This document shows positions 8,989 to 20,648 of a DNA stretch of 64,000 bases, piece after piece. Under the pieces are notes generated by a model, which was not told the origin of the DNA, did no database searches, and saw nothing but the letters and a program-made list of their open reading frames with translations. The stretch spans positions 372,001 through 436,000 of the forward strand of contig NZ_FORX01000001.1 in the NCBI RefSeq assembly GCF_900114115.1, written 5' to 3'. The translations under genes were made by a program, and so were the position numbers. The first letter of the stretch is position 1; each line of letters begins with the position of its first letter. Source of the stretch: Desulfomicrobium apsheronum. Its GTDB lineage: Bacteria > Desulfobacterota > Desulfovibrionia > Desulfovibrionales > Desulfomicrobiaceae.

Positions 8989-10020
8989 TCATTTCCCTTT
9001 GTTCGCAAGTTCTTCCCGGAGTGCGGCCAGTTCCTTTTCAAGTTTGCCGAGCCGCCGCTTCATGTCCGGTAGTTTGGGCATGATGGCCGAGGTCCGCAGG
9101 AATGATCCGTGGGACATGACCGGAATGCCGCTAAGGTCCTGGCCCGGCGGTACATCCTTGCCCACACCGGATTTGGCGCCGATTCGGCATCCGTCGCCAA
9201 GATTGATGTGCCCGGCGACCCCGACCTGTCCGGCCAGAACCACCCCGTTGCCCAGGGTGGTCGACCCTGCGATGCCGACCTGCGACACGATGATGCAGTT
9301 GCGTCCGACCCGAACATTGTGGCCAAGCTGAACCAGATTGTCGATCTTGGTCCCTTGCCCCACACGGGTTTCACCCAAGGCTGCACGATCTATGGTCGTG
9401 TTAGCCCCGATTTCCACATCGTCCTCGATCACGGTTCGGCCAATCTGGGGAAATTTGGTCATCCCCGAAGCCGCCTGGGCAAATCCGAATCCGTCGCTGC
9501 CCAGAACCGTTCCGGCATGCAGAATGACCCGCTTTCCGACCATCGTGCCAGCCATGAGCGAGCAGTTGGGATAGATTATGACGTCTTCGTCGACCACGCA
9601 GTCTTCGCCGATGTACGAGCCGCTGAATACGCGAACCCTCGCGCCGACCTTTGCCCCTCTGCCGATGAAGACAAAAGGAGCGATGGAGGCACTCGGGTCG
9701 ATGCTTGCATCTTCGTGCACGAAGGCCAGGGGGCTCATGCCTTCGAAAGAGCCTTGCGGCTTGGCAAAAAGCTGAACGGCGCGTGCAAAATCAAGATACG
9801 GATTGGCGCTGATCAGGCATGACTTGGAATCAAGGGCCTGATCAGCGCTGACGAGGACAGCACCAGCGCCGGTCGTTTCAAGTTGCGGCGCATATTTGGG
9901 GTTGGCCAGAAAGGACAGTTCGGATTCTGAAGCATCGGCCAAGGTGTTGACCCCGGAGATCTCCATGTCACTGCCCTTCAAGGCTATGCCCAGACGGGAT
10001 GCAATTTCAGAAAGAAGCAT
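8989..10020 (-). CDS. lpxD: UDP-3-O-acylglucosamine N-acyltransferase LpxD
   Basis: This 343-residue protein has an N-terminal uridine-binding domain (about 1-100), a long run of hexapeptide repeats (about 105-300), and a short C-terminal coiled helix rich in Glu and Lys. The catalytic His is in [13 protein letters not shown] (about residue 239). It adds the second acyl chain in lipid A synthesis. The skp gene lies 11 bases upstream. Confidence 0.95.
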   Translation of the reverse strand: MLLSEIASRLGIALKGSDMEISGVNTLADASESELSFLANPKYAPQLETTGAGAVLVSADQALDSKSCLISANPYLDFARAVQLFAKPQGSFEGMSPLAFVHEDASIDPSASIAPFVFIGRGAKVGARVRVFSGSYIGEDCVVDEDVIIYPNCSLMAGTMVGKRVILHAGTVLGSDGFGFAQAASGMTKFPQIGRTVIEDDVEIGANTTIDRAALGETRVGQGTKIDNLVQLGHNVRVGRNCIIVSQVGIAGSTTLGNGVVLAGQVGVAGHINLGDGCRIGAKSGVGKDVPPGQDLSGIPVMSHGSFLRTSAIMPKLPDMKRRLGKLEKELAALREELANKGK

Positions 10021-10031
10021 TACGAGCTCTG

Positions 10032-10547
10032 TTATTTGCCGCGCATGGCTTTGTTGAGTTCCGCCAGGATGGCGTTCGTGAGGTCGACGCTTTCCTGACC
10101 GTAGATCACTCCGCTGGCCTGCTTGTCGAAGATGGCGGTGTATCCGTTTTTCTTTCCGTAGCTCTCGATGACTTCAAGGAGCTTATCGATGATGGGCTTT
10201 GAAAGGTTCTGCTCGGCCTGCTGCAGTTTGCGCTGGTAGCTCTGGCCCATGTCCTGGAAGTCACGGACTTTGCGCTTGTACTGCGTTTCCTTGTCCATTT
10301 TAGCTTCCTGGCTGAGCATCATGGACTGCTTCTGAAGTTCGTCCTTCAAAGTGTCCAGCGCCTTCTTCTGGGTATCGAGGTTGTCCTTCATGTCCTTGAA
10401 CTGGGACTTGAGCTGCTCCATGGCCTTGGAGCCGGGCTCGGACTTGGCGATGACCGTCTTCATATCAATAAAACCGATTTTGGTTTCGGCGCCTGCCGTC
10501 AGGGCCATGCAAAACACGAGAAAGATTGTCAGGATAAATGCACGCAT
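10032..10547 (-). CDS. skp: periplasmic chaperone Skp / OmpH family
   Basis: This 171-residue protein has a signal peptide ([20 protein letters not shown], cleaved near residue 20). A short beta core ([16 protein letters not shown]) is followed by two long charged helices (about 40-125) and a C-terminal beta return, the Skp jellyfish topology. Skp carries unfolded outer-membrane proteins across the periplasm to BamA, which is encoded just upstream in the same block. Confidence 0.9.
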   Translation of the reverse strand: MRAFILTIFLVFCMALTAGAETKIGFIDMKTVIAKSEPGSKAMEQLKSQFKDMKDNLDTQKKALDTLKDELQKQSMMLSQEAKMDKETQYKRKVRDFQDMGQSYQRKLQQAEQNLSKPIIDKLLEVIESYGKKNGYTAIFDKQASGVIYGQESVDLTNAILAELNKAMRGK

Positions 10548-10586
10548 GAAAAACTCCTCACCAATAATGTGTAATTTGACTTGTTG

Positions 10587-13274
10587 TTAAAAGAACTGTC
10601 CAACGGAAAATTCAAAACGGCCTTTTCTTTCATCGTCAACTTTGACGGTGTCCAGAGGGTAACCGTACTCCAGGCGCAACGGGCCCAGAGGCGAGTACCA
10701 GCGCACACCGGCACCGACACTCTTGTAGAGATCCATGTCAATGGATTCGTCATCGTCCCATGTCTTGCCGGCATCAAAGAAGACCAGCCCCACGATGCCC
10801 ATCTCCTTGTGCAGTGGCACCAGATATTCCGCGTTGAAGAAGAAACTCTTGTTTCCGCCTTTTTCATCCCCTTCATCATAGCCGCTCTGCCCTTCTTTTT
10901 GGTCATAGACAGGAGAGATGGTGCGCTCCTTGTAGCCGCGTACCGAATTCATGCCCCCAAGGTAGAAGCGCTCGAAGGGAGGGATGCGTTCGCTGCCGTT
11001 CTCCATCACATATCCGGCCTGTGCATGCAGGTGGATGATGGTTTCCAGGAAGATCGGGAAATAGTGATTGGCGTCGGCAATGTATTTGACGAAATCGTCA
11101 TCGCCTCCAATCAGGCCGCCGGCGTATTCCACAGAGAACTGGTGGGTAACGCCCTTGGAGGGATTGATGCGCCGGTCAGTCGTGTCGCGCTTGATGGAAG
11201 CGTACAGCGCGCTGGCCCAGTTCTGTCCTTCGATGTCTTTAATGACCTTGTCGGCGTCATCGTCGACGTTTTCGATGGTGTAGCGCTCAAGTCGGTAATT
11301 CCAGGACAGGTTGGTGTATTCTCCGAGCGGGTATCCGAAGAGCAGCCTGGCTCCCATGGCCTGCTTGTCGTAGTCGGAGTACTCGTTCATCGTGTTGTAG
11401 AGGCTCATGCCGACGCCCAGATCCGTGTCGTCGTAATGGGGATTCCAGAACGTGGCGGTGTAATCGGCGGACTTTGCGCTGATGGTCCCCTTGAAGCCAA
11501 GCTGGTAGCCCATGCCGAAGAGATTGCGCTCCAGCACCTGACCCGAGAAGAACACCTGCGAATAGCTTGAATAGCCTACGCCTGCGGAAAACTGCCCCGT
11601 GGGTTTCTCCTTGACCTTGACGCGCAGGTTGAGAGCGCTGGGATTGGCCGTGGGTTCCGGGGTGATCTCGACGGTCTCGAAGAAATCGAGCCTGTTGAGA
11701 CGGGCATTGGACCTGCGCAGCAGTGATCCGTCGAAGAGGTCACCGTCGACGAGACGCATCTCGCGTCGGATGACGTTGTCCCTGGTCTTGGTGTTGCCCT
11801 CGATCAGAACACGGTTGATGGAGATCTTGTTGCCCTTGGACAATATGTAGGTGACGTCTAGCTTCTTTTCTTCTTCGTTGCGGGCCATGTTCACATCGGC
11901 TTCGGCGAAGGCGTATCCAAAGTTGGAGTAGTGTTCCACGAGTTTCTGCATGTCGGAGCGCAGAACAGAGCGGTCGAAAAATTCATTTTTGGCGGCCAGA
12001 TCGTCCAGGGCGATGACGCTGTTCAGGTCTTCGGGGGTGGCGATCATCTCCCCTTCATACTTGACGGAAGCCACCGTGTAGCGCTCGCCTTCCTCGACCT
12101 GGAAGGTGACGGTGATGCCGTCATCCAGGTACGTGACTTCGGGCTGGCCCACCTTGGCGTTCAAGAAGCCTCGATTGCCGTAATAGGCTTCCAGGGCCGC
12201 CGCGTCGCGGTCCAGGATTTCTTCGCGTAGTACGCCCGTTCCCGTCATCCAGGACAGCATGCCGCGTTCGGTCAAGGCCAGTTCGTCCTTGAGGTCGGAA
12301 GGGTCGAGTTGCTTGGCGCCCTGGATGACGATGTCCGTCACGTAGAGCTTCTTGCCTTCCTTGACGATGATGTTGAGCCGCGCGCGCTTGGCGTCGGCCT
12401 GGGCCAAGGTGTAGTCGATCTCGGCGTTGTAGAAGCCGTCCTTGCGGTACAGTTCGCGTATCTTGCCCATGTCGTCCGCCAGGACCCGGGGATTGAGCAC
12501 CGCTCCGGTCTTGGTGGCGATGGTGGCCAGCAGGTCGTCGGCGTCAAGTTCTTCCGCACCCTCGACGCTGATGGCCGAGATGAGCGGCTTTTCCTTGACG
12601 GTTATGATCAGGCGCTTGCCTTCGGCCGTGTCTTCCAGGGCGATGGCGATGTCGTCGAAGTACCCAAGTTCGTAGAGACTCTTGAGCTCGGTGTTGACGG
12701 TTTTTGGGTCGTAGACGTCACCGGGCTGGATCCTGAGCCGCATCAGGACCACGTCGTCGTCGAGGATTTCATTTCCGCGTACATCGATGGAAGCGATCCT
12801 ATCTTTTTGCTGCACGCCGGTCTGGATTTTGGCCGCTGTGTCTTCAATGGCCGGCAGGATGTTGATCACACCCTCCTTGACCACGAAAAACGGTTTCGGC
12901 TCACGGACGCCGTAAGCTTCCACAAGCCTGGTGTCGATGCTGATGGTTTCTCCGATCTGGCTGAAACTGCCGTAGACGGCGTAAGCGGCTCCGGAGAGCA
13001 GCGCCATGTCCCTGGCGACTCCAAGATCCAGATATTCGACTTGCTGTTCCTGCAGGAGACGCACGGTTTCCTCTTGCGGGATCACTTCCAGGCCCAGGGC
13101 CGTCAGGCGATCCTGAAGCAGCTTGGGCAGGCTCTCCTCCAGATAGGCCAGCTCCGGTGCCGCGTTCACGGCAAATGGAAGCACGATGACCTTTTTCGTC
13201 GGTTCGGCGAACCCGGGAAGGGTACAGAAGAGACTCAGGATGACGATCAGACACAGGAAGGCATTACGCTTCAT
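10587..13274 (-). CDS. bamA: outer membrane protein assembly factor BamA with an extra N-terminal domain
   Basis: This is an 895-residue protein with a signal peptide (MKRNAFLCLIVILSLFCTLPG). Residues about 25-150 form an extra alpha/beta domain starting KKVIVLPFAVNAAPELAYL that looks like TolB-N or FlgO. POTRA domains follow, starting near IASIDVRGNEILDDD (about 160), and then a C-terminal 16-strand barrel with VRGY in the lid-lock region and an FSVGQFF terminus ending in Phe. BamA folds and inserts outer-membrane proteins. I chose ATG 13274 because the signal peptide then starts correctly; it overlaps lolD by 11 bases. E. coli BamA is about 810 residues, so the extra length is the new domain. 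Confidence 0.93.
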   Translation of the reverse strand: MKRNAFLCLIVILSLFCTLPGFAEPTKKVIVLPFAVNAAPELAYLEESLPKLLQDRLTALGLEVIPQEETVRLLQEQQVEYLDLGVARDMALLSGAAYAVYGSFSQIGETISIDTRLVEAYGVREPKPFFVVKEGVINILPAIEDTAAKIQTGVQQKDRIASIDVRGNEILDDDVVLMRLRIQPGDVYDPKTVNTELKSLYELGYFDDIAIALEDTAEGKRLIITVKEKPLISAISVEGAEELDADDLLATIATKTGAVLNPRVLADDMGKIRELYRKDGFYNAEIDYTLAQADAKRARLNIIVKEGKKLYVTDIVIQGAKQLDPSDLKDELALTERGMLSWMTGTGVLREEILDRDAAALEAYYGNRGFLNAKVGQPEVTYLDDGITVTFQVEEGERYTVASVKYEGEMIATPEDLNSVIALDDLAAKNEFFDRSVLRSDMQKLVEHYSNFGYAFAEADVNMARNEEEKKLDVTYILSKGNKISINRVLIEGNTKTRDNVIRREMRLVDGDLFDGSLLRRSNARLNRLDFFETVEITPEPTANPSALNLRVKVKEKPTGQFSAGVGYSSYSQVFFSGQVLERNLFGMGYQLGFKGTISAKSADYTATFWNPHYDDTDLGVGMSLYNTMNEYSDYDKQAMGARLLFGYPLGEYTNLSWNYRLERYTIENVDDDADKVIKDIEGQNWASALYASIKRDTTDRRINPSKGVTHQFSVEYAGGLIGGDDDFVKYIADANHYFPIFLETIIHLHAQAGYVMENGSERIPPFERFYLGGMNSVRGYKERTISPVYDQKEGQSGYDEGDEKGGNKSFFFNAEYLVPLHKEMGIVGLVFFDAGKTWDDDESIDMDLYKSVGAGVRWYSPLGPLRLEYGYPLDTVKVDDERKGRFEFSVGQFF

Positions 13275-13941
13275 ACAATTCTCCGGAACGCAGCTCCAAT
13301 GTGCGGTGCATGCATTGGGCAAGTTCAGCATTGTGGGTAACGATGACCAGGGTGACTCCCTGATCCTTGTTCAGATGCAATAAAAGATCATTGACTTCCC
13401 GGCCTGTCCGTTCATCAAGGTTCCCGGTAGGTTCGTCGGCAAGTACCACGGCGGGTTCAAGCAGAATGGCCCGGGCAATGGCCGCCCGTTGTCTCTCTCC
13501 CCCGGACAGGGTGGTTACCCTGTGATGGCGTCGATGCGCAAGCCCCACCCGGGACAAAGCCGCGTCGGCCTTTTCCAGGGCCAGGCTCCTGGCCATTCCG
13601 CCGATGATGCCCGGCATGGCTACGTTTTCGCGGGTCGAGAATTCGGGCAGCAGATGGTGGAACTGGAAAACAAAGCCCATGTTCCTGTTGCGGATACGGG
13701 CCCGTTCTTTCCAGCCAAGGGTTGATATGTCCGCCCCGTTGAACAGGATGGAGCCGCTCGAAGGCACGTCCAGCGTGCCCATGAGCTGCAGCAGCGTGCT
13801 TTTGCCCGATCCCGAAGCGCCGACGATGGCCAGGGAATCTCCGCCGAGCACTGTCAGGTCGACGCCGGAAAGGACGGTGATGGTTTCCTCGCCCTGTTCA
13901 TAGGCCTTGCCGACGCCTTGCAGACGGTAGACTTCACTCAT
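13264..13941 (-). CDS. lolD: lipoprotein-releasing ABC transporter ATPase LolD
   Basis: This 225-residue ABC ATPase has Walker A GASGSGKST, signature LSGGERQR, Walker B VVLADEPTGNLD and switch His VTHN. The spacing is typical of the LolD/MacB class. It powers extraction of lipoproteins from the inner membrane. It overlaps the permease gene lolC by 8 bases and bamA by 11, which points to coupled translation of outer-membrane biogenesis factors. Confidence 0.93.
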   Translation of the reverse strand: MSEVYRLQGVGKAYEQGEETITVLSGVDLTVLGGDSLAIVGASGSGKSTLLQLMGTLDVPSSGSILFNGADISTLGWKERARIRNRNMGFVFQFHHLLPEFSTRENVAMPGIIGGMARSLALEKADAALSRVGLAHRRHHRVTTLSGGERQRAAIARAILLEPAVVLADEPTGNLDERTGREVNDLLLHLNKDQGVTLVIVTHNAELAQCMHRTLELRSGELYEA

Positions 13942-15163
13942 AGCGCAGCGCCTCTGTGGGGTGCATTTTCGAGGCCTGCCTGGCCGGGTACAACGTAGCC
14001 AGGAAGCATAGCGCCATGGCCGCTACGGCGATGAGGGACATGTCGAGAAGTTCTATTTTTACGGGCAAGTGGTCCAGATAATAGACATCCGCCGGGAGTT
14101 TGATGAACTGGTATTTCTGGAGCAGGGAGCAGATGGCAAGTCCCAGCCCGAATCCGATGCTGGTCCCGACGGCCCCTATGAGCGAGCCCTGCAGGATGAA
14201 GATGTTGCGGATCTGGGGAGGCGTGGCGCCAAGAGCCATGAGTACGGCGATGTCCTTGGTTTTTTCCATGACCATCATGACCAGGGTGGTAATAATGGAA
14301 AAGGAGCCTACCAGCACGATCATGATCAAGATGACCGCCATGGCCGTCTTTTCAAGCTTCAGCGCCGCAAAGAGATTCTGGTTCATCTCTATCCAGTTGC
14401 GCGAATAAAGGGGGAATCCGCCCAGCGCGCGAACCAGCGCTTCGCCGATCTTCTGCACGCCGTCTATGTCCGAGACCTTGTATTCGATTCCGGTCACGAA
14501 ATCCCCGTCAAAGCCCAGAATTCTCTGTGCCTCGGGGATGGACACAAAAGCCAGGGACGAGTCGTACTCGAACATGCCGGAACTAAAGATGCCGACTACG
14601 TTGAAGAAAACGATCTTCGGAGAAAATCCGGCGGCTGATTTCTTTCCGCTTGGCGCGAGCAGGCTTACCCTGCTGCCGATGGCCAGGCCCAGCCGCGAAG
14701 CCAGTTCCTTGCCGATGACGATGCCCGGAATGTCGCCCGCATTGCCCAAATCCGCGAGGCTGCCGCTGACCAGATCCTTTTCGACGGTCAGGACCGTCCC
14801 GGCGCTTTGCGGGTCCACGCCGCGCAGCACGACGCCTTTGACCCCCGAGGGGGTGGAGAGCATGACTTCGTAGTAGATGAATGGCGTGGCGGCGACGACG
14901 CCCTCGACCTTCAGGCTTTTTTGTACCAGGCGATCGTAATCGCCGATGGTCTGTTTGACCGAGCCGAGGATGAGGTGGGAGTTGATGCCCAGAATCTTGT
15001 CGCGCAGGTTTTCGCTGAAGCCGTTCATGACCCCGAGGACCACGATCAGCGAGGCCACGCCAATGGCCACGCCCAGCACGGAGATGAGCGAGATGACGGA
15101 AATGAAGGCCTGCTTGCGCCGGGCCAGGAGATACCGCAGGGAAACGAACAATTCAAAGTGCAT
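13934..15163 (-). CDS. lolC: lipoprotein-releasing ABC permease LolC/LolE family
   Basis: This 409-residue FtsX-type permease has one transmembrane helix near the N terminus (about 20-45), a large periplasmic MacB-like domain, and three C-terminal helices (about 270-400). I chose ATG 15163 (MHFELFVSLRYLLARRKQAF), which matches the usual family start. The frame is open back to 15202. Only one Lol permease gene is next to lolD, so it may work as a homodimer; that is inference. Confidence 0.9.
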   Translation of the reverse strand: MHFELFVSLRYLLARRKQAFISVISLISVLGVAIGVASLIVVLGVMNGFSENLRDKILGINSHLILGSVKQTIGDYDRLVQKSLKVEGVVAATPFIYYEVMLSTPSGVKGVVLRGVDPQSAGTVLTVEKDLVSGSLADLGNAGDIPGIVIGKELASRLGLAIGSRVSLLAPSGKKSAAGFSPKIVFFNVVGIFSSGMFEYDSSLAFVSIPEAQRILGFDGDFVTGIEYKVSDIDGVQKIGEALVRALGGFPLYSRNWIEMNQNLFAALKLEKTAMAVILIMIVLVGSFSIITTLVMMVMEKTKDIAVLMALGATPPQIRNIFILQGSLIGAVGTSIGFGLGLAICSLLQKYQFIKLPADVYYLDHLPVKIELLDMSLIAVAAMALCFLATLYPARQASKMHPTEALRYE

Positions 15164-15215
15164 GGGTTCTCGCTCTGAAAGACCGGTGCCACACCCCGCC
15201 AAGGCCAGGTCGGAC

Positions 15216-16724
<1,509 letters not shown>

Positions 16725-16803
16725 GGAAAGTCTCCGTTTCGGGAATGATAGCGTCAAACAAACAAATTCGGGTATTGGAAATTGGACCTATCGTCAAGAA
16801 AAG

Positions 16804-17634
16804 TCAATGTCCGGGAGGTGGCGCTAGATCTGGAAATCCGTCGGTTTGGAGTCTCCTTGCCAGGCTTGCGCCGTTTCTGAAGACCTTTTCGCAGGGCATG
16901 CCGATCCTCGCTAAAAGACGGCCCAGGGCTGCCTGCTGCTCATCGGGGGCGAAGAGCGGGTAATCGCTACCGAAAAGAATCCGCTCGGGATCATGCCGCT
17001 TCAGGATTGCCGCGAATGCCGGCTCGGGAACCACTCCCGGACAGCAGGACGTATCCATGTAAAGATCGAGCCCGGCGAGGTGGGCGAGAGTCTCTTCCCA
17101 AAGGTAAAGTCCGCCTAGATGCGCGGCGATGACCGCAAGGCCGGGGAAGCGTTTCAGGATCAAGGCCAGGTCGCGTGGGCGGGACAGGGTCGCGCCTGCC
17201 TTCTTGATCGGGCCCATGTGGATCATCATGAGGAACCGCCCTTGCGCGGCTTCCCAGACAGGATTCCAGCGTGGAGAATCCAGCGCGATGCCGCAGAGGT
17301 CGGGGTGGATCTTGAGGCCCCGGATGCCGTTTCGTTCCAGTCGATCCAGTTCGGCCTCCCAGGACGGATGGCCCGGGTGCACGGTGCCGAGGGGGATAAG
17401 CCGGGAGTGCGCGCGGCGCAGGGAAAGCATCCATGAATTGGCCGGGATCAGCTGGTCCGGGCGCAGGGCGGCGGTGAAGCACAGCGCATGGGACAATCCG
17501 GCGCGGTCCAGGTGCTTGAGGAGATCTTCTGCCGAGCCGTCTCCGGCCGGACGTGTTCCAAACTCGCGGCCGATGGCTGCGGCAAGCTTGGGCGCAATTT
17601 TCGGCGGGAACACATGGGCGTGGCAATCGACCAT
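16804..17634 (-). CDS. amidohydrolase-2 family (ACMSD-like TIM barrel) metal-dependent hydrolase
   Basis: This 276-residue protein begins MVDCHAHVFPP, the H-x-H metal motif. It continues with GLKIHPDLCG, AAHLGG and FGSDYPLFAP, which supply the other His and Asp ligands of the amidohydrolase-2 family. Members act as decarboxylases or hydrolases on small carboxylated compounds. Nothing here fixes the substrate. It lies 6 bases after the thioesterase gene and 79 bases before lysS, so it is probably the last gene of the hom-apgM subgroup. Confidence 0.82.
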   Translation of the reverse strand: MVDCHAHVFPPKIAPKLAAAIGREFGTRPAGDGSAEDLLKHLDRAGLSHALCFTAALRPDQLIPANSWMLSLRRAHSRLIPLGTVHPGHPSWEAELDRLERNGIRGLKIHPDLCGIALDSPRWNPVWEAAQGRFLMMIHMGPIKKAGATLSRPRDLALILKRFPGLAVIAAHLGGLYLWEETLAHLAGLDLYMDTSCCPGVVPEPAFAAILKRHDPERILFGSDYPLFAPDEQQAALGRLLARIGMPCEKVFRNGASLARRLQTDGFPDLAPPPGH

Positions 17635-17640
17635 GCGCCT

Positions 17641-18054
17641 CTAGCCGAACAGGGCCGAGAGCCAGTCCGGAATGCGGACAGGCCTGCCCTGGACGTTGAC
17701 CACCGCATGTTGGGTCGAGCCACGGGTCAGGACCGCGCTCTGGTCCTCATTGGTGATTTCATAGATGAAGTTCAGGCTGGCCCGGGACCGACTGGCCAGA
17801 CCGGTGCGGATGTGGATGATCTCGTCGTAGCGGGCGGGAGCGAGATAGCGACACGTGGCGTCGCGTACCGGCAGGAAGATGCCGCGTTCCTCCACGGTTG
17901 CGTAGCTGAAACCAAGGCCCCGGATCAGTTCGCCTCGGCCGCGCTCGAAGAGGTGCAGGTAATTGGCGTAATAGACTACGCCCATGGCGTCGGTTTCACC
18001 GTAAGAGACGCGGTGGGCGAGCCAGCACGAAGGCTGTGGGAAATCAGCCTTCAT
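17641..18054 (-). CDS. YbgC/FadM-type acyl-CoA thioesterase
   Basis: This 137-residue hot-dog-fold protein has the 4-hydroxybenzoyl-CoA thioesterase signature YGETDAMGVVYYANYLHLFE, where Asp is the catalytic residue. It should hydrolyse acyl-CoA or acyl-ACP thioesters in the cytoplasm. The start ATG overlaps the apgM stop by 4 bases (ATGA), so translation is probably coupled. The true substrate is unknown. Confidence 0.87.
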   Translation of the reverse strand: MKADFPQPSCWLAHRVSYGETDAMGVVYYANYLHLFERGRGELIRGLGFSYATVEERGIFLPVRDATCRYLAPARYDEIIHIRTGLASRSRASLNFIYEITNEDQSAVLTRGSTQHAVVNVQGRPVRIPDWLSALFG

Positions 18055-19241
18055 GCGCCGGGTTCCAGGCAGAAGTTCAGCAGATCGCGGCCTTCCTTCA
18101 GAAAAAGGCCCGCGCCTTGCGCCGTTTCCTCATTGAAGACGCCGGGTCCGTCGGTCCTTGGCGCTTGCGTTCTGTAGACCAGGAAGGGCACCGCATCCTC
18201 GGTGTGGGTCCGGCGGACGACGGGGGTGAAGTGATCGCAGGTCACCACTATGGTCGCGTCCTCATGCGCAAGGGCCGCCAGAATCGGGGCCACGATGCGC
18301 TGGTCGAAAAGCTCGATGGCGTGTTTTTTCAGTTCCGCGTCACCCATGTGCCCGCATTCGTCCGGGGCCTCGACGTGCAGATAGACAAAGTCGCCGTGTT
18401 CGAGAAAATTCAGCGCCGCCTCGACCTTGCCTTCGTAATTGGTATCGATGAGGCCGTTTGCGCCCTCGACCTCAAGGACATCCATGCCTGCGGCCCGTCC
18501 CAGTCCCTTGACCAGATCTACGGCCGAGACCACCGCCCCGCGCAGGCCGAAGCGTTCGGCAAAATCGGGCAGGGTCAGCGGCCGTCCCTGTCCCCATGGC
18601 CAGATCGATGTGGCCTTGGAGGTCGTGTCGGCGCGCAGATATTCGTGAGCCGAGCGCATGAATTCGAGCATTTCCGGGAAGGATGCGTACGCTTCAAGGT
18701 CCTGGGCGATATTCTGGTCCAGGATGTCGTGGGGAGGGCGGATGGCCAGATCCACCGCACTTGTCAGCGCTCCGCTCCGTTGCACCAGAAGGTGACGGTA
18801 CTGGATGCCCTGGACCGGCTGGAAAGGGCCGCCTTCGGCCATTGTCGCAAGTCGGGCGACCAGAGGGGCGGCAGTGTCGGTGCTTATATGGCCGGAGGAA
18901 TAGTCCTGCATCACGCCTTCATCCGCGAGTTCCGTCAGGCGAACAAGGTTCATGCGCCAGACCAGGTCGCTTGGGTCGAGGGTCAGTCCCTGGGCGGCGG
19001 CTTCGATGGGCCCGCGTCCGGTGTGATGCGTTCGCGGGTCGTAGCCCAGCAGGCTCATGTTGGCCACGTCGGAGCCAGGGGGCATGCCCTGGGGAACGGT
19101 CTGGCACAGGCCGCAGCGGGATTTGGGCGCCAGAAAGTCAAGCGTCGGAGTGCTCGCGGCCTGCAGGGAGGTGCGCCCTCCCAGAATGTCGAGGGGCCAG
19201 CCGGCCATGCCGTCGGCCACCAGAAAAACGGTTTTTGACAT
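18051..19241 (-). CDS. apgM: cofactor-independent phosphoglycerate mutase, archaeal type
   Basis: This 396-residue member of the alkaline phosphatase superfamily has metal-site motifs VADGMAGWP at the N terminus, GSDVANMSLLGYDP (about residue 55), EAPDECGHMGD and TCDHFTP near the C terminus. It interconverts 3- and 2-phosphoglycerate. The gene shares one base with the hom stop (TGATG). The related ThrH/homoserine-kinase-like role sometimes suggested for this family beside hom is worth noting, since hom is directly upstream. Confidence 0.9.
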   Translation of the reverse strand: MSKTVFLVADGMAGWPLDILGGRTSLQAASTPTLDFLAPKSRCGLCQTVPQGMPPGSDVANMSLLGYDPRTHHTGRGPIEAAAQGLTLDPSDLVWRMNLVRLTELADEGVMQDYSSGHISTDTAAPLVARLATMAEGGPFQPVQGIQYRHLLVQRSGALTSAVDLAIRPPHDILDQNIAQDLEAYASFPEMLEFMRSAHEYLRADTTSKATSIWPWGQGRPLTLPDFAERFGLRGAVVSAVDLVKGLGRAAGMDVLEVEGANGLIDTNYEGKVEAALNFLEHGDFVYLHVEAPDECGHMGDAELKKHAIELFDQRIVAPILAALAHEDATIVVTCDHFTPVVRRTHTEDAVPFLVYRTQAPRTDGPGVFNEETAQGAGLFLKEGRDLLNFCLEPGA

Positions 19242-20533
19242 CAGATGATCCTGTAGTGCACCGGCGGGTCGAGCACGAAGCTGAATTTCTTGATGGTGTC
19301 CAGGGCTGCGGTCACATTCTGCATCTGCGCCGAATGGCTGATGAACACTATCGGAACGCCGTCGTTGGGCGCGTACTGGCGCTGCACGACCTGGGCGATG
19401 CTGATGTTGTACTCGCCCATGACCCCGGCGATGGAGGCCATGACGCCGGGGCGGTCAACCACCGTGAAGCGGAAATAGTGACGGAACACGGTCAGTTCGG
19501 GGGCCAGGATCTGCGCCTGAGGCAGCCTGGTCTCCAGGAAGCCCGTGTTGTTGGGTACGCAGTTGGTGCGGGCCAGGGCCAGAATGTCGGCCAGGACGGC
19601 GCTGCCCGTGGGCAGATCACCCGCGCCCTGTCCGTAGAGCATGACCGGTCCCACGGCGTTGCCTTCGAGCAGAATGGAATTGAACGGACCGTCGACCTTG
19701 GCCAGGATGTGATCCTGGCGCAGCAGGGCCGGGTAGACCCCGGCGTGCAGCATGCCGGACTTGTCGCGGACCTGGGCCAGGAGCTTTAAGCGGTAGCCGA
19801 ATTCCTTGGCAAGGATGATGTCGAACTGCTCGACTTTGGAGATGCCTTCCACCGTGAGCTTGCTCATGGGGTAGTCCTGGCCATAGGCCAGTCGGATGAG
19901 GATGACCAACTTGTGGGCCGCGTCGATGCCCTCTACGTCCAGGGTCGGATCGGCTTCGGCGTAGCCCTTGGCCTGCGCCTTGCCCAGGACCGTGGCGAAG
20001 TCCTCTCCCTTTTCGGACATTTCGGACATGATGAAATTGGCAGTGCCGTTCAGGATGCCGGTCAGTGCCTTGATGCGGTTCCCGGCCAGGCTCTCCTTGA
20101 GGGTCTGGATGATGGGGATGCCACCGGCGACACTGGCCTCGTAATAGAGGCCGAGGTTTTTGCTGGCCGCCAGTTCGAAAAGTTCCGGACCGTGCTCGGC
20201 CAGAAGCGCCTTGTTGGCCGTAACCACGGATTTGCCGCTGCCGAGGGCCCGGGTGATCAGGGTGCGCGGAAATTCGATGCCACCGGCCAGCTCGACGATG
20301 ATATCGATTTTGGGATCGTTTATCAGATCGTCCATGCTGGTGGTGAAGGTCGTGTCCGGGGATGGGATGACGTTTCTGGATTTGTCCAGATCGCGGACCA
20401 TGATGGTTTTGACCTTCAGGGTTTTGCCCAGTCTGCGTTCGATCCAGTCGTTGTTTTCCTGGATGATTTTTATGAGCCCGGAACCTACGGTGCCAAGGCC
20501 GGCCAAGCCGAGATGGATGACAGAGTCTTTCAA
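19241..20533 (-). CDS. hom: homoserine dehydrogenase with ACT domain
   Basis: This 430-residue enzyme reduces aspartate semialdehyde to homoserine for threonine and methionine. It has an N-terminal Rossmann motif GLAGLGTVGSGL, catalytic core motifs VTANKALLAEHG and GILNGTANFIMSEM, and a C-terminal ACT domain (FTVVDRPGVMASIAGVMGEY, about 345-430) for feedback control. I chose TTG 20533 because GGAGG lies 6 bases before it. The frame is open to 20605 but has no ribosome binding site there. It heads the long minus-strand block. Confidence 0.93.
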   Translation of the reverse strand: MKDSVIHLGLAGLGTVGSGLIKIIQENNDWIERRLGKTLKVKTIMVRDLDKSRNVIPSPDTTFTTSMDDLINDPKIDIIVELAGGIEFPRTLITRALGSGKSVVTANKALLAEHGPELFELAASKNLGLYYEASVAGGIPIIQTLKESLAGNRIKALTGILNGTANFIMSEMSEKGEDFATVLGKAQAKGYAEADPTLDVEGIDAAHKLVILIRLAYGQDYPMSKLTVEGISKVEQFDIILAKEFGYRLKLLAQVRDKSGMLHAGVYPALLRQDHILAKVDGPFNSILLEGNAVGPVMLYGQGAGDLPTGSAVLADILALARTNCVPNNTGFLETRLPQAQILAPELTVFRHYFRFTVVDRPGVMASIAGVMGEYNISIAQVVQRQYAPNDGVPIVFISHSAQMQNVTAALDTIKKFSFVLDPPVHYRII

Positions 20534-20648
20534 GGAATTCCTCCACGCCGCAGCATTGAGAAAAAGATTGTGGAGCCAAAAAAAGCTATTTGCCGCATCC
20601 TGCACGCGCTGTCAAAATGACAAAGGTTCGAAGTTGGGTCATTTTTTG

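Noticed and set aside
16725-16803. A strong lysS promoter in the 79-base gap
   Set aside because: TTGAC-like strings are present on the minus strand, but none has a convincing -10 element at the right distance.
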